Shown here in pieces: positions 20,867-32,705 of a DNA stretch of 64,000 bases. The position numbers and the translations under genes are program-made. How positions within the stretch are numbered: the stretch's first letter is position 1; every line of letters starts with the position of its first letter. The DNA comes from Rhyzopertha dominica (Eukaryota; Arthropoda; Insecta; Coleoptera; Bostrichidae), in NCBI GenBank assembly GCA_025024175.1, contig QCXZ01000075.1:6634001-6698000 (forward strand). Reading direction: 5' to 3'. The notes below the pieces were generated by a model. The model was not told where the DNA came from. It saw only the letters and a list, made by a program, of their open reading frames with translations, and searched no databases.

Positions 20867-22608
20867 GGGTCGCTACAAAGTATGGAACCAGCAGGATATT
20901 TCAGGTCTGTTCGACCGATTTTTCTGACATTGTGCATTGGCCTATAGGTAATTAAAATGCATCTTCTGGAATTTTTTCGACTCCGTGTCAGCTTTCGTTT
21001 CCGAGATATAGGCGCAAGTTGCATTTTTTTGAATGGGAAGGGGGGTCAAAAGGCACATCATTGAAAAGGATATTTTTCCTGATTTCAAAAATGTATCATA
21101 CGTCTACAATTTCTTGCTTCTGAGTTGAGAAAAGTGCGATAAAAAACTTGGGTCGTGCAAAAAACTTCGGGATTATAACCATATTCGTTATCGCTAAGTA
21201 AAAACAAGAACTCCTCGTGATTAGTGATAATTTTCATTCACGTTGTTATTTGCAATCGCAATGCCTCAGTTAACTGAACATAATCGCTTCGAAATTTGGA
21301 AGTAGTTGCACTCTACAACTGTATTCATGAAGATCGTGAACCAATTGCCAGATCAACAGTTACTAAAAAATTGCAACGTTTTGAGGAAACTGGCGGTGTT
21401 AAAAATCGTCAAAAATCGGGATTTTGAAAGGTTTCTACGAATGAGGAAAGTAGCTTAAATGTCCTTTTAGATGTCCAAGAGAATCCCAAGTGTTCCGTAC
21501 AATAGCGTGCTCTCACTCACCATATAACAGAAGATCTTTGAAAAGGTTTTGAAAAAAGAGAAGTGTCATCCATACAAAATTCACTTAGTACAAGAACTGA
21601 GAGAAGATAATTTCGATTATAGGATAGAATTTTGTGAAACTGCTATGAATATGATAGATGAAGATAGAAACATTTTAAATTGGATTATGTTTTCTGATGA
21701 AGCGACTTTTTGCCTCAATAGTAATGAGAATAGACATAATTGCAGATATTGATCGAACACATTGGATGGAACAAGTCCACACACAAAACCCTTAGAAAGT
21801 GAATGTCTGATGTGGTATTATCGGTTAGACTTTTTTCATCGATGAAGATTTGAATGCGGTCAAGTATATATCAGCTGTTGCGCGAACACATTATACTTGA
21901 ACTTATTTGCCTGTTCCCTAATCGTGAAAATTCTGCACGTCCTTATGAACAGATATGGTTTTAGCAAGATGGTGCATCGCCCCATTTTTGCAGTCAACGC
22001 TCGTGGATATTTGAATGCGATATTTCCAGAAAAATCGCCCACATAATGCAGAAGATTTAAAAGGACGAATCAGTACAGAAATTCGGAACTTACCTCCAAA
22101 TATGTTACAAAGAACATTAGAAAACTTTTACTCAAGGCTGCATTACTGCCAGGAAGTAAATGGGGAACATCTTGTGCATCTTTTGTAATGTAAATCTAAA
22201 AGAAACAGAATTTTTCACGCAATCATGTTTTTCTTTTTTACTTTTTGGGTACACGATTCACAATAAATTGATTAATTGACGAAAATTATCACCAGTCAAG
22301 GAATTAGGTAATACCTGGCTTTTTTGTCCATTTTAGTTGTAAAGAAAGTTGTTTTCATTCTTTTCGTTCCTTGCCAGGCTCAATTATTTACACTTTTCTC
22401 GACTCAAAAGCAATAAATTTTACAAGTGTGATACATTTTTGAAAAAATGCAACTTGCGCCCATATCTCAGAAACGAGAGCTGACACAGGGTTGAAAAAAA
22501 TTCCAGAAAATGCATTTTAATTACCCATAGGCCAATGCACAATTTCAGAAAAATCGGTGGAACAGAACATTAGATATCCTGCTGCTGGTTCCATACTTTG
22601 TAGCAACA
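20867..22608 (+). mobile_element. Full-length mariner-like element with long TIRs
   Basis: The outer ends GGGTCGCTACAAAGTATGG (20867) and CCATACTTTGTAGCAAC (to 22607-22608) are inverted copies flanked by TA on both sides (20865-20866, 22609-22610), the target duplication expected for the Tc1/mariner superfamily. Inverted similarity extends about 210 bp on the right (22399-22608) and about 270 bp on the left, where the arm has an extra block of about 45 bp around the GGGGTCAAAAGGCACATC sequence. The element is 1742 bp and contains one decayed transposase gene. A second, 3'-truncated copy lies at 61462-62150. Confidence 0.85.
21261..22188 (+). pseudogene. mariner-like transposase (MPQLTE type), decayed
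   Basis: It starts MPQLTEHNRFEIW. A deletion of about 40 bp relative to the 61866 copy removes part of the first helix. VVALYNCIHEDREPIARSTV and LQRFEETGGVKNRQKSG follow. The core has YKIHLVQELREDNFDYRIEFCE and NWIMFSDEATFCLNSN with the first catalytic Asp. The second motif is WF, a stop, then QDGASPHF. The region that should hold the third acidic residue (SPDLxPLDFFLWG) is deleted. The end reads HYCQEVNGEHLVHLL before TAA. Many stops; inactive. Confidence 0.85.
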
Positions 22609-24475
22609 TAGTATGTATTTAACTTGTTTGTAGTATACTGTTAAGCAAAAGTCACCATTGTGCTTTATCTGTATTTTAACAAATAAAACCATCGTTCGTA
22701 TTCTTAAGGTCATACGATTTAGAAGCCTACTTGATTATATAGCTCATAATTTTAGTATAGCTGCAGGTTGTGCCGTGGAGCATAATTAATGAACCTATCT
22801 AGGGCAATTGCGAATTTGTAGCAGGAATTTAACTGGATTGCGGATTAACCCCCCTGGGCTGGACTGAAATTACTTTGTGTAGGTTATGGGCCATAAGCTT
22901 TATATGAATAAATAAGAACGAATGCTTCTACAGGATGTGTAGATGATTAATTGTCAGATTTTTCTACAAAAGCAATACATTGTTTATTAGATTGTATGTT
23001 AAGTTTCTTAATTCACATTAGCTGATGAAAATGTGGTTTCTTTTTAACCCAATAGCTATCATGCACTACACTTCATTTAAGAACTCAAGTCACTACTATA
23101 GTACGCGCCTGTGCATAAACTACATTATCTTTCTGAATAGAATAGTGTATAGTGATGAAGTTATGTTGCAAATCCTCTTCATGTAGCTCATGCGCTTGAG
23201 ATTTGCTTCATCTATGTAACTATATTTCAGCGACTATAACTTGTTTCCAGAAGATATTTAGTAAATGATGGTCCTCTATTTAGTACATGTCCTTCCACTA
23301 GATCTCTGTTTTATTTAATGTGCTTATTTCTTGAAGACGTTTATGAATACTCACACATATTTAGCAAATTTATCACTACAAAATGCAAATTGTAAAATAT
23401 CTGTAGAAGCATAAAATACATGTGGTAGTTCAATGAATTTTTATGACCAGTGTACAGCCATTTCGCATTTCTTAAGACGTTCACATCCATCTAGCATTAT
23501 CTATATTGCGTTCCACATAGCAAATCTTGGAAAGCCGACGATAGTTTTACGACCATAATCCGGTATTGGCCTCTTTCCTGGGTAATTTTCAGCCAGCCTC
23601 TGCAGATCTAATCGTCTAATTTACAGTGTTATTGTTCATTCATAAGAGACCTATAAAAATTTCTCCATTTCCAGTGCATTAACGTTTAAAACACTTTCAA
23701 TATATGTGCACGCCTCTAGCAATGACCTACAATTGTGCAACGATTTTCTCTACAACACTTGAAAAACCATTTGCGATTCACTGAGCTGACCCGACCTCGT
23801 ACGTGGATTTTATGCACATGATGTGATCGTATGGGCCAACTACGAAGCGCGTTTTAATTTTTTGGTTTGATCTAGTTTCATTTTTTAAATTAAAAGAAAA
23901 TCTAAGTAGGCGCTGCAATCGCAGAACATCTGGTACATAACATCATAAATAGCGGTATTATTATTAATGTTCACATACGGACTAGTATGGCAGAGGTAAT
24001 TTGTCCGCTTATTATGTAATTTATTAGCAAATGGTATTCGGGTTGAATATTCATTACGATTTCAATCGTTAGATTGACGGTATTGTGACAAGCGGCAATA
24101 TTTGCAAAGGAACAAGATCAAACAATTAAGTTACATAATATGCCAAATGTTATTAGCTCCGCTGCAATGGCAGCGATAGAAATTGTTGATACGTGCTCTT
24201 GAAGATTTAATGTTTACCGTTATCCCATTGCAGTATATTACATACAGTATGGTATGTAACAAACTGCTCTAAATTAAGAAACCAAAGTGAACATTATAGA
24301 GCTCCAGGCAAATTTCTGATGACCCAGTAGTAGTTCCATTTTGTACTAAGTGTGAGCGTGAAAGTTTCAAATATTACATTCTAAAAGTGTTGATTCTGGT
24401 CTTTCTTTCAAATAGAAAATTGAATACTGAGTTGCATTATTTATTTCCGTATGCCTGCATTTCTTATACTAAGGA
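22609..24475. other. No recognisable gene
   Basis: No frame over about 60 codons, no inverted ends, no tandem array. AT-rich background. Confidence 0.5.
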
Positions 24476-25556
24476 CTGTCTCGAATAAGATTCGGAAATT
24501 TTAGGTAGCTGTGACTTTTTAGAAACGTCAAATATTTGTCATTGTCATTTTGCGCTGGTTAGTACGTAAGATTAAAAATCCAGTGAAGTAGAAGTTATAT
24601 ATTTGTGCGTAACAATTTGATTATAAAAAACGAATGAAGAAGAGCATCGACGAAAGGTTATTGACAAATGGTTAGAAAATTCACAGCGTCCTAGGCACTT
24701 CATTGCAAAAGAATTGAAAATGCTACGATCCACGGTAGATGATGTACTAAATCGTTATTTCAAGACTCAAAGCACATTATGACAGCTACATTCTGGAAGA
24801 AAATCTGTCGGGCATGATTTGCAATTGGAACAAAAAATTCTTAAAGTTTGTACGAAAAATCGCAGCATGTCCATCAGAGACATTGCCAAAAAAACGTGAT
24901 GGTTTGAAAACGTATAAAAAGCAAAAAGTGCCAAAAGGGACGGCAAAGCAGGAAAAAATTATTAAAACCTGAGCCCAAAAACGATACAGTTTAATTGGGG
25001 AAACACCTCCTTGGTTGGTATTGGTTAACGAAACGTACGTAAAAGCAGATTTTACGAATCTACCAGGTTCACAATATTATACTGATTTTAAAGGGGAGGT
25101 TCTTCCCAAATCTGAAACAACTATCAGTGTAGAACAATTTAGGAAAAAGTATGTTATGTGGCAGGCAATCTGTCAATGCGGGCATCGTACTCAGTGCTTT
25201 GTTACCACATGAACAATTAATCCCGAAATTTACATCAAAGAACGTTTGAAAAAAACGCCTGCTTCCTTTTTTTAAGGAAGCATGAAGGGCTCACGTTAAA
25301 AATCCACCTAATGTGCCACCTAATGTCGGCCAATTGAAAAATATTGGACTCTGCAAAAAGAAGTTACAAAAAACTGAAGAAGCAGCCACTAGTACAGAAA
25401 ATTTTGATTTTAAGTGGAGAAGGACAAGTAGGAAGACTGCTGACGAAACTGTCAAGAGTTTAATGAAGAACATTCGAAAAAGCATTAGAAAAGAATGGGA
25501 TTTAAGCTACAATGTTACTATTACATTATGTTGAATAAAATTTCAGAATGTGTCTT
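24476..25556 (+). pseudogene. Tc1/mariner-superfamily element, decayed
   Basis: The left end GACTGTCTCGAATAAGATTC and right end AAAATTTCAGAATGTGTC are weak inverted partners. The transposase reads EEHRRKVIDKWLENSQRPRH, FIAKELKMLRSTVDDVLNRY (helix-turn-helix), then SIRDIAKKT. The core follows with VNETYVKADF (the first catalytic position D of DDETYV is N), LPGSQYYTDFKGEVLPKSE and FRKKYVMWQAICQCG. The NPPNVGQLKNIGLCKKKLQK segment corresponds to NPPNCPQLRPIE, with the catalytic Glu lost. It ends AVKSLMKNIRKSI-like codons near 25500. Frame breaks throughout. Inactive relic. Confidence 0.78.
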
Positions 25557-26433
25557 TTCCTATATGTATAATAGCTTGAACAAAAAAAAAGGTGAAGAAA
25601 TAATATCCAGTAGTTCAAAATTTCCGGATTTTAAACGATGCAAGCCTTATTACTTGATAAAATCAGTATCCCTCCTTGATTAAAAAGAAACAACTTGCCA
25701 AATATCCAACAGGGGCTGCAATTTGATTTAATGGTCCTAAGTGGTTTATATATCATTTGACTCAAGGGTGTCAAATGCTCTTACAATTTTTAGTGCAAAT
25801 CTGTGACTCGACCTAATAGATAAAAATCTTCCCATCGAACGAATTATTGCATTCAGTAGAAATTTAAAATTTTTCGCACCTTCCAGCTGCTGTTTTTATT
25901 ATCATTGTGTAGTTTTTGAAACCTAATGCAAGACAAGGTTGTATTTTATGATTTGTATGGTTAGTCACTTCACAAATAAATTTTGTAAGGTTAAGAACTA
26001 CTCATGTACAGCCTTGTTAAGCCTGGTTGTTTAAAATTAAATTCACATATAGTTCGCTGAATAAATAAGAATTGACATGGAATATAAGCAGGTCTAAAAT
26101 AATGTTTGAATGGTTTTATATATTTTGAATGATAAAGAAAGTAATCGTCATTTTTATTGAATGCTAACCTTATGGGTGTTTTATACATAGTGTATTTGAA
26201 AAAAATAAGTATTAAACATTTCTAGAGCACTATTTTTGAGCAATGGTGTCTTAAACTTGGTACAAAATGGGATATCCAATCTGACGCGGGACACTGAAGT
26301 GGACATATTAAAAAAATAATTGAATCTACTTGCTTCTGTCATTGGTCATCGAATTTCCAGAAACAAATTCCTTGTACGCACATTTTATTTTTAAAACGTA
26401 CTTAATAAGCTGTATAGCTAATAACAAAGAATA
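25557..26433. other. No recognisable gene
   Basis: AT-rich sequence. The 62-65 codon frames are composition-driven. Nothing else seen. Confidence 0.45.
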
Positions 26434-26724
26434 GTAAGAATTTAGGATGGCAATGCCATCTGTCAGCAAAAAGTGCCGTTGGGTTCTGCTGTCAAATTGA
26501 CGTATGCAGTTGCATGCCAATTTGTCAGGCTACAGGTCACTTCCTTTAGGAAGTAGTACCCGTTAAGGCAGCTAGGTGGCTTTGTCATCATGTTAGTGTA
26601 ATGCTGACAGAAGGCATTGCCATCCTAAATTCTTACTTACATCATACCATTGCTTTGGTATATAAGCAAAACCATTTCTATGCCGTGCTTTCTACACTAC
26701 ACCTAAACTGCACTGATCAAAAGA
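26434..26724 (+). mobile_element. Hammerhead-bearing non-coding element, copy 4 (inverted-dimer start, half ribozyme)
   Basis: The first 34 bp (AGTAAGAATTTAGGATGGCA to CTGTCAG) are in minus orientation. From 26468 the unit runs plus (CAAAAAGTGCCGTTGGG), through ACTTCCTTTAGGAAGT, GGTGGCTTTGTCATCATG, TTCTTACTTACATCATACC and TTGGTATATAAGCAAAACC, to the ribozyme 5' arm (GTGCTTTCTACACT, AACTGCA, CTGAT), where it is cut at 26724. The TATATAAG block and the 5' arm are therefore conserved between copies 1 and 4. Like copy 1 it contains a head-to-head junction. The ribozyme is incomplete. Confidence 0.78.
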
Positions 26725-27886
26725 TCAAAACAGCACTATTCTGTTTTACTTTGTAATGTTAACAAGTGGTTTGTATTTTAAGAGGGAATCATAAATCCGG
26801 TATAATGCAGATTAATTCTATAGGGTACAACTTTTATTTGAAACAATTTTTTGAACTATAATCCGTCCCATTTTGCATGGTATATCCTTTATCATCTCGT
26901 GCATATGTTTTTCAGTAGTAAGTAAATAGAAGAGAGAAACATCTCTTTGGGCTTATTACCAGCTCAAGATGTCGTATTAGCTTAAATATCACAGAAGTAC
27001 ATAGGTACCATAATGTTCGTTTAAATATACCAGTACCCTGTAAAACATGTATACTCATAGGTAATTTCGAGAACATAAACAAAATCAAACACAATGAGGT
27101 CGGTACAAATGATAGTTATTGTGTGTGTGGTTTGAATATTGTTTTACAGCTTTGTATGATCACCAAGTATAGTGTTGGGTTAAACTGCGTTTGGAAATAC
27201 ACTGTTAAGGGCTGTCTTTTCATATTGTTTATAAGCGTGCTGCAGTAGTACAAATTTCCTAAAGAGGTCAAATAATTAATAAAAAATGCTTGAAATATCA
27301 AATTGATAAGTATGAAAAATCTTAAAATTTTAACTTTACGAAACAGTAAGTGCCATTTCCATAATTTGAGTTACATTTTTCTTCCATTTCTTAGTCCTTA
27401 TACTTCTGCTGTTATCAACTTGCAGCCTACTTGATCATTATGAAGTCTAAAATTACTTCAAGCTACAGCCCATCCTTTAAACAATTAGTGTCAATTGATC
27501 CTCGTTACAAAAAGGAAAACTTGCCTAAACCCCGTTAAATATGAAAGAATACCGCGATTGGAATTTACGAAACTTTTATTTTATTTCCAACGTGACCAGC
27601 TTGGAACGCATTTCTGGGTTTTCGATATGGTGTTTTTGGAACAGTACCGTTAATGAAATGCGCAGACTGTCAGATTGTCATTGTCAGTGCGTTGTAAATT
27701 CTGATCGTGCCTTCACGAAATGCTAGACAACAATGGGCACACGCAGTAGAACAATGATTGCTGATGTTTTAATAATTGCTAATCTCACTGCAATTGTATA
27801 CTGCCTAATAGGACACAGACAATGACTATAGTGGTGACAACGACCTGCGATTATTAATAAACGTGTAAATCTAATTATGTGTAGAC
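26725..27886. other. No recognisable gene
   Basis: Frames at 26912-27301 (minus) and 27541-27726 (plus) are unrecognised. No inverted ends were noticed. Confidence 0.45.
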
Positions 27887-28195
27887 TTTATACTGAATTG
27901 GTCGAATAAAAGGCACTTGCACTCTCAAAAATTTTTCTTTATTAGAACCCTGTCATGGTCAGCATCCAGCCTTTTTTAAATATTTGATTGGGGTTATTCG
28001 AGGATTATAGTTGGTGGTTGACTGTTATTGATAAAGTAACTTTATTATAAATTTATTGTATTTTTAAGTATATATACTATGGAAATTCTTGTAGAGCCCG
28101 ATGATGATGTGCTGACTCTGTTGAAATGCGTCGCTAAATATTGTAACTAATAAATAAAAGTGTAAGGACCTTTTATTTAACGGATTCAATATAAA
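27887..28195 (+). mobile_element. Short PLE-type terminal repeat pair (family 4)
   Basis: The left end TTTATACTGAATTGGTCGAA followed by TAAAAGGCACTTGCACTC is an imperfect inverted copy of the right end, GTAAGGACCTTTTATTTAAC through GGATTCAATATAAA. Between them lies a hammerhead-like motif at 28093-28135. Inverted terminal repeats around such a motif are typical of solo PLE ends. There is no coding sequence. Confidence 0.5.
28093..28135 (+). ncRNA. Hammerhead-like motif (family 4)
   Basis: Order: AGC, CCGATGA (one change from CTGATGA), an 18-nt stretch that pairs poorly, GAAATGCGTC and GCT. Stem III is a single A-U pair closing a UGCG loop, the cut triplet is GUC, and stem I is AGC/GCT. The C3-U4 change and weak stem II suggest a decayed ribozyme. 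Confidence 0.4.
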
Positions 28196-29069
28196 AAATC
28201 ACTCTCATGCTGGCTGAAATAAGATTATTTAGACTTTGTTTGTTTTTCATGATGAATATCTACTTTCGTCTAATTGTTGTCATCCTAATAATTTTTAAAT
28301 AGGTCGGTTACTACCGTGTGAAAATGACAAGACCTGTAAGACTATTGAAATGAGCTTTTTAAATATGCTGGGGCGTAATATTAATGACATACTTTCGTAG
28401 TAGTCGTTTTATTTTTCAACAAATACGCAAGTTTTCTTTATTTAGACAAAAAAAGCGATAAGATTTATCTGAATAGTGTTAAAATGGCTAGTGTCCATTA
28501 TTCCAGTTCAGTTTGTATATAATACGTTCAGTTACAAAGATTGGTTACTTCTTTCCACGTATTAAAATGGCTAGATTTCATGCATGCTGTCAGTTTCATC
28601 AATCAACTGATTTTCAAATAGCAGGCAATACGTTTATAACCGAAGGTTGTTAATTATCCGATTTATTTTTAATTTTCTCGCAAAATTAGTAGTAATTAAT
28701 ACCAGATTGGTATGAATCCGTACTGTCTTAATTAATTTTGTACTGAAGAACTTCAAAACACAATTTTCAATTAAATTATTGACATTCAAGTTTGAAATCC
28801 CAGACCAAGAAGTTTTCCCTGGTGTTCTTTCTCGTGGTAATAAAATATTTAGATCAAGGTCACAACACGACAGCTTAGGTGTCTCGTTTCCCACCTTCCG
28901 TATAAAAATTTAGCCGCGTAGGGAGCTCTAAACGTTCGATCGTTGGTGAACCAATTTCGTTACTTACAGTTCAGCTGAAAATGTAGCTATATCCGTAGCT
29001 AACTTGTCCCATGTTGATTTGATGCGTTTACTTAGAAGGAGATACGAGAGCAGATCATTAATTACGGTG
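28196..29069. other. No recognisable gene
   Basis: An 86-codon minus frame at 28634-28894 has no known similarity. Nothing else seen. Confidence 0.45.
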
Positions 29070-30237
29070 CCTGACATAGAAAGACACAAAACATGACAAA
29101 AAATATATGTTTATTTTTCGACACAGTCTCCTTGAACTTCGATGCATTTGGTCCAATGACGTTCCAATGCTCTGATTCCTCTAGAAAAAACTTCTTGTGG
29201 TTAGTCCTCTAACCAATCATTTGCTGCTGTCATCACTTGATAAACATCGTCATATCTGGTCCCACTAGATATTCTTTCAATTTCGGAAATAAGAAGTAAT
29301 CGCTGGGAGCTAGGTCTGGCGAATACGCAGGATGTTCGTGCAATTCAAATCCTGCGTCGTGAATAGCATTCGTTGCAATATGGCTTTTGCGTACAGGAGC
29401 GTTGTCCTGATGGAACAAAATTCCTTTCCTCAATTTTCCCCGTCTTTTTTCTTTGATGCGCTAGTGCAATTTTGAAATTAAGTTGGCATAGTAATTGTGT
29501 GTCCACGTTTCAAAAAAATCAACCATTAAAATTTCGTCCACATCTCAAAAAATTGTGGCCATAATTTTACCAGCAGGGGGCACAACTCGAAATTTGCGTG
29601 GTGGAGGAGAACCTTTATGATGCCACTCCACTGTTTTGACTCTGGATCAAAGTGGTGGACCTATGTTTCATTAACAGTTATAAATGGAGAGAGAAACTCA
29701 TCCGGGTCTGCTGAAAACTTTGCCAGACTGGCTTCAGAATGAAGGACTCTCGAACGTTTCTGATCAGGCGTGAACATTCTAGGGACCCAGCCTGCAGACC
29801 TAAAATATCTGTTAATATTTTTTCTATTGTGCCATATGAAAAGTCTGTAATTTCAGCTATCCGACGAATTCTGCTGCTTTACCATGTCATGTACACGATT
29901 AACGTTTTCCTAAATAGTGATAGTTACTGGGCGTCCGGCACCCTTGGCATGTTCACACGTTTGTTTTCCTAATTTAAATTTTCGAGACAAATTTTTTACC
30001 ACTTGGAAAGAAGCATTCTCACCCAATACACCCACCATATCTTCATAAATTTCTTTTGGCGACAACCTTTTCTTTAGCAAATATTTTGTAACTGCGCGTA
30101 ACTCAGTTTTTTCCATTGTTTCGCGTAAATTTTAAATTATTTTAAAAACAGCGATTGACAAAACTGATGTTGAACAAGTGTCACAACAAATAAATATGTC
30201 AAAAAATTTCACTGTCAGTCAACACTACTATATCAGG
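29070..30237 (-). mobile_element. mariner element with short TIRs
   Basis: The ends read CCTGACATAG (29070) and, inverted, CCTGATATAG (to 30237). They bracket a mariner transposase on the minus strand with about 80 bp of leader. Length about 1.17 kb against a usual 1.3 kb. TA duplications are not evident at the chosen ends, so the limits may be a few bases off. Confidence 0.65.
29111..30116 (-). pseudogene. mariner transposase (DD34D), decayed
   Basis: It starts MEKTELRAVTKYLLKKRLSP, KEIYEDMVGVLGENASF, with the first helix-turn-helix region and GRPVTI. The centre is deleted and frameshifted (GPWNVHA...ETF). It resumes HHKGSPPPRKFRVVPPAGKI, MATIF, VDEILMVDFFE, then RRGKLRKGILFHQDNAPV with the second catalytic Asp. 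HPAYSPDLAPSDYFLFPKLK follows with the third Asp, 34 residues on (DD34D). The carboxyl end GIRALERHWTKCIEVQGDCV ends in EK before TAA at 29111. The first catalytic motif (TGDE/TQDE) is lost in the deleted part. Confidence 0.85.
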
Positions 30238-31149
30238 GATCGTAAACAATGATCTCCTCATATATGATATTATGTAGTTCAAAAAGATATTGCTGTTGGT
30301 AATGATTTGAACAAGTAAATTTCAAATATTTATAAACTATGTAATCTACTTGTATGAGGTATGTGTACAACCTTTATTGAGCCGCAAAAGAATAGTCGAA
30401 GTATGCAAATTTTATGTTCCTGATAATAATATAAATGACGAATAAAGCGAAACAGTAGTTGTTTAATAATTTCATTCTAGCACTTAAAATAAAATGTGTA
30501 AACATGTTAAAAGCAGATTATATTTTTCAGATGCAGAAATGATTTGTTTACAAATCGACAATATTCAACTGTTTAAAATGTTGACTTTGTTAGGGCAGGA
30601 TGGGGGTATACATATATATCTTCATAAGATGGAAATCGAAATTAGAATATTCATTTCACTTCTCATCTGATTACTTTATATATCTAGTTGTAACATCGTT
30701 AAATCTAGTATCTCCATCAACCTCCCGCCAGGTGGAATTGCTACTGTTTGTCTCACAATTTCATTAAGGCTGTAGTTATTTATTTTACGGTCATCAAACT
30801 TATAATTTAAGGGTACCGAACTAGAAATACTTTATTATATCTTATTAATCTTGTATGATTAGTAGTCTTAAGTCATTTAATCAAGCAACAGGGTGTTGAA
30901 AATATACGTCTTTTTTAAACGGAGCGTATATTTCTTTTCAAGACACGACAACATAATTCGCTATTAAAAAATGCTGTTGGTTTATTACGCTGCGTTTCAA
31001 TACATCGTTCACACCAATCTAAATAGGACAGGCATTTTCCTTATTTATCTTAAAGTAAATAAGCTTTATTTGTCAGAAAACCTTTTTATGGTATTTTACC
31101 ACAAAATTTATGCAAGAAATAAACATAATCGATTGATTCTACATATCAG
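30238..31149. other. No recognisable gene
   Basis: AT-rich, no supportable coding frame. ACAGGGTGTTGAAAATATAC at 30891-30910 resembles a transposon end but is single. Confidence 0.45.
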
Positions 31150-31384
31150 GTAGATGTAATCTTTACAGACTTCACCAAAGCTTTCGATACAATTCAACAT
31201 GATATCCTCTTATATCGGTTTTTTGTTTTTTTTTCTAAATCTTTGCTACTAATACAGTCGAATGTAAGAGATTTCTTTTACTTCTTGTGTTCCTCAAGAA
31301 CCCAATCTTGGACCTCTGTTATTTATATTATTTATAAATGATCAGCTTGCCTACGCCGATGACATAAAAATAATCATATATTTA
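31150..31384 (+). pseudogene. Jockey-like non-LTR RT, upstream piece
   Basis: Reads QVDVIFTDFTKAFDTIQHDIL, the first conserved RT aspartate block (xDxxKAFDxxxH). A deletion follows, then VPQEPNLGPLLFILFINDQL with a frame change and LAYADDIKII with the YADD box. The gene resumes after the PLE at 32706, so the PLE landed between the YADD box and the KC block. Fragments only. Confidence 0.75.
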
Positions 31385-32705
31385 AGATAATATATTCTCG
31401 GAAAGATCGCTGTCTCTTGAAAGTCTGACGTTTCGATTACACCTGTAATCTTTGTCGAAGATGAAGAACCTCAAAATTTGCCTGACACAAGTTCAAACAA
31501 AATTTTGAAAGTAAATAAACAAATCACCAAGGAAGCGAGACGTCATAGAAACAACGTGCCAACCTGATAGAAAAGAACCTAACGACGAAAAAGGAACTAC
31601 CTACCACTAGGTATACACGAACTACTTCATAAAAGATAACTACAAAATAGCCTTCCAAATGTCACCTAACTCATAATTTCCACAATCCCTATTAAAATTA
31701 TTAGTATTATACAAATTTCTATAGCTTCTTTTATTAGACGTTTGTGATAAAATTTTACTCTTTGTAAAATTTTTGTTTTATCAAAGTCAATCATGTGTTT
31801 AGCCAAATATAAGTGTTGAGCTACGGAAGATTTATCTATCTGTTGCAGCCTAATTGCACGTATGTGTTATTTCAAACGCGTACCTACTTTTCTTTTCGTT
31901 TGACCTATGTAACACTTGCCGCAAGAACAAGTAATTTTGTAAACACCTTCACTCTCTAAATGTACTTTGTCTTTAGTAGAATTTAAAATTTTACCTAAAT
32001 TATTGTATGTACTATCAACAACTAAAATATCGTGTTTTCTAAGCATCCTCTTTAATTTTTCCGAAATGCCTTGTACATAAGGCAAACTCAACTTCAATTT
32101 ACTTGGTCCAGGCTGAGAATTTACTTGATTTGGATGAGCACTTTGGTCTTCTGCAAAGCTTGTGTCCTAAGTGCCCAGTGTTTGTTCTGTAAATTTGGAC
32201 ATCCAAGAAAGGTAAACTACTATTGCTTTCTAATTCCATAGAAAATTTTATTTCAGTATTTTGACTGTTCAAATTATTTAGAAACCTACCCAACTCTTCT
32301 ATACTGTGGGACCAAATAACAGAAGTGTCATTTACGTACCTATACCAACATTTTGGCTTAAACTGAAAACTGTTTATCGCTACATGTTCGAAATTTTCCA
32401 TAAACAAATTGGCTACTGCAGGACTTAGAGGTGAGTCCATTGCACAACCTGATTTTTGTTCATAAAAATTATCGTTCCATAAGAAATAAGTAGATTTTAA
32501 ACAATGTTCAGATAATCTGGCTATCGTGTCACCTAGGGGATCGCTATTAAGCTTGGATTTGATGATATCTATCGTTTCGTTATCGTTTACTTTCATAAAT
32601 AACGAAACCACGTCAAAACTAACTAAAATATCACTTTCTGAGATACTTAAACCTTTTATAATACCAAATAAACTTGAATGTAATTGTTGCGTGATGTAAA
32701 ATATT
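31385..32705 (-). mobile_element. PLE family 1, copy E, inside the Jockey-like RT
   Basis: On the minus strand the element runs from ISESDILVSFDVVSLF (near 32640) through RT boxes GCAMDSPLSP and WYRYVNDTSVIW to connector LSLPYVQGISEKLKRMLRK, GIY-YIG domain GVYKITCSCGKCYIGQTKRK, tail EAIEICINTNNFNRDCGNYE and a terminal repeat ending at about 31385. The RT has an Asp for Gly in GSPLSP and YVND for the catalytic YVDD. About 55 codons between GHLGH and the VQG block are deleted. The 5' third of the RT is absent. No target duplication is clear. Coding parts are 31650-32097 and 32099-32700, in different frames. Confidence 0.88.
31423..31460 (-). ncRNA. Hammerhead-like motif in PLE family 1 terminal repeat (copy E)
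   Basis: Minus strand: GACAAA, GATTACA-GG-TGTAATC (7-bp stem II), GAAACGTC, AGAC. Stem III is the minimal A-CG-U type and the cut triplet is GUC. The CTGATGA box is replaced by a TTGACAAA-type sequence here and in other copies, so loss was ancestral. An ORF on the opposite strand overlaps it. Confidence 0.45.

Noticed and set aside
23030..23045. CTGATGA at 23023 and TCATCAG at 34139 as further hammerheads
   Set aside because: No GAAA box at the right distance and no stems can close around them.
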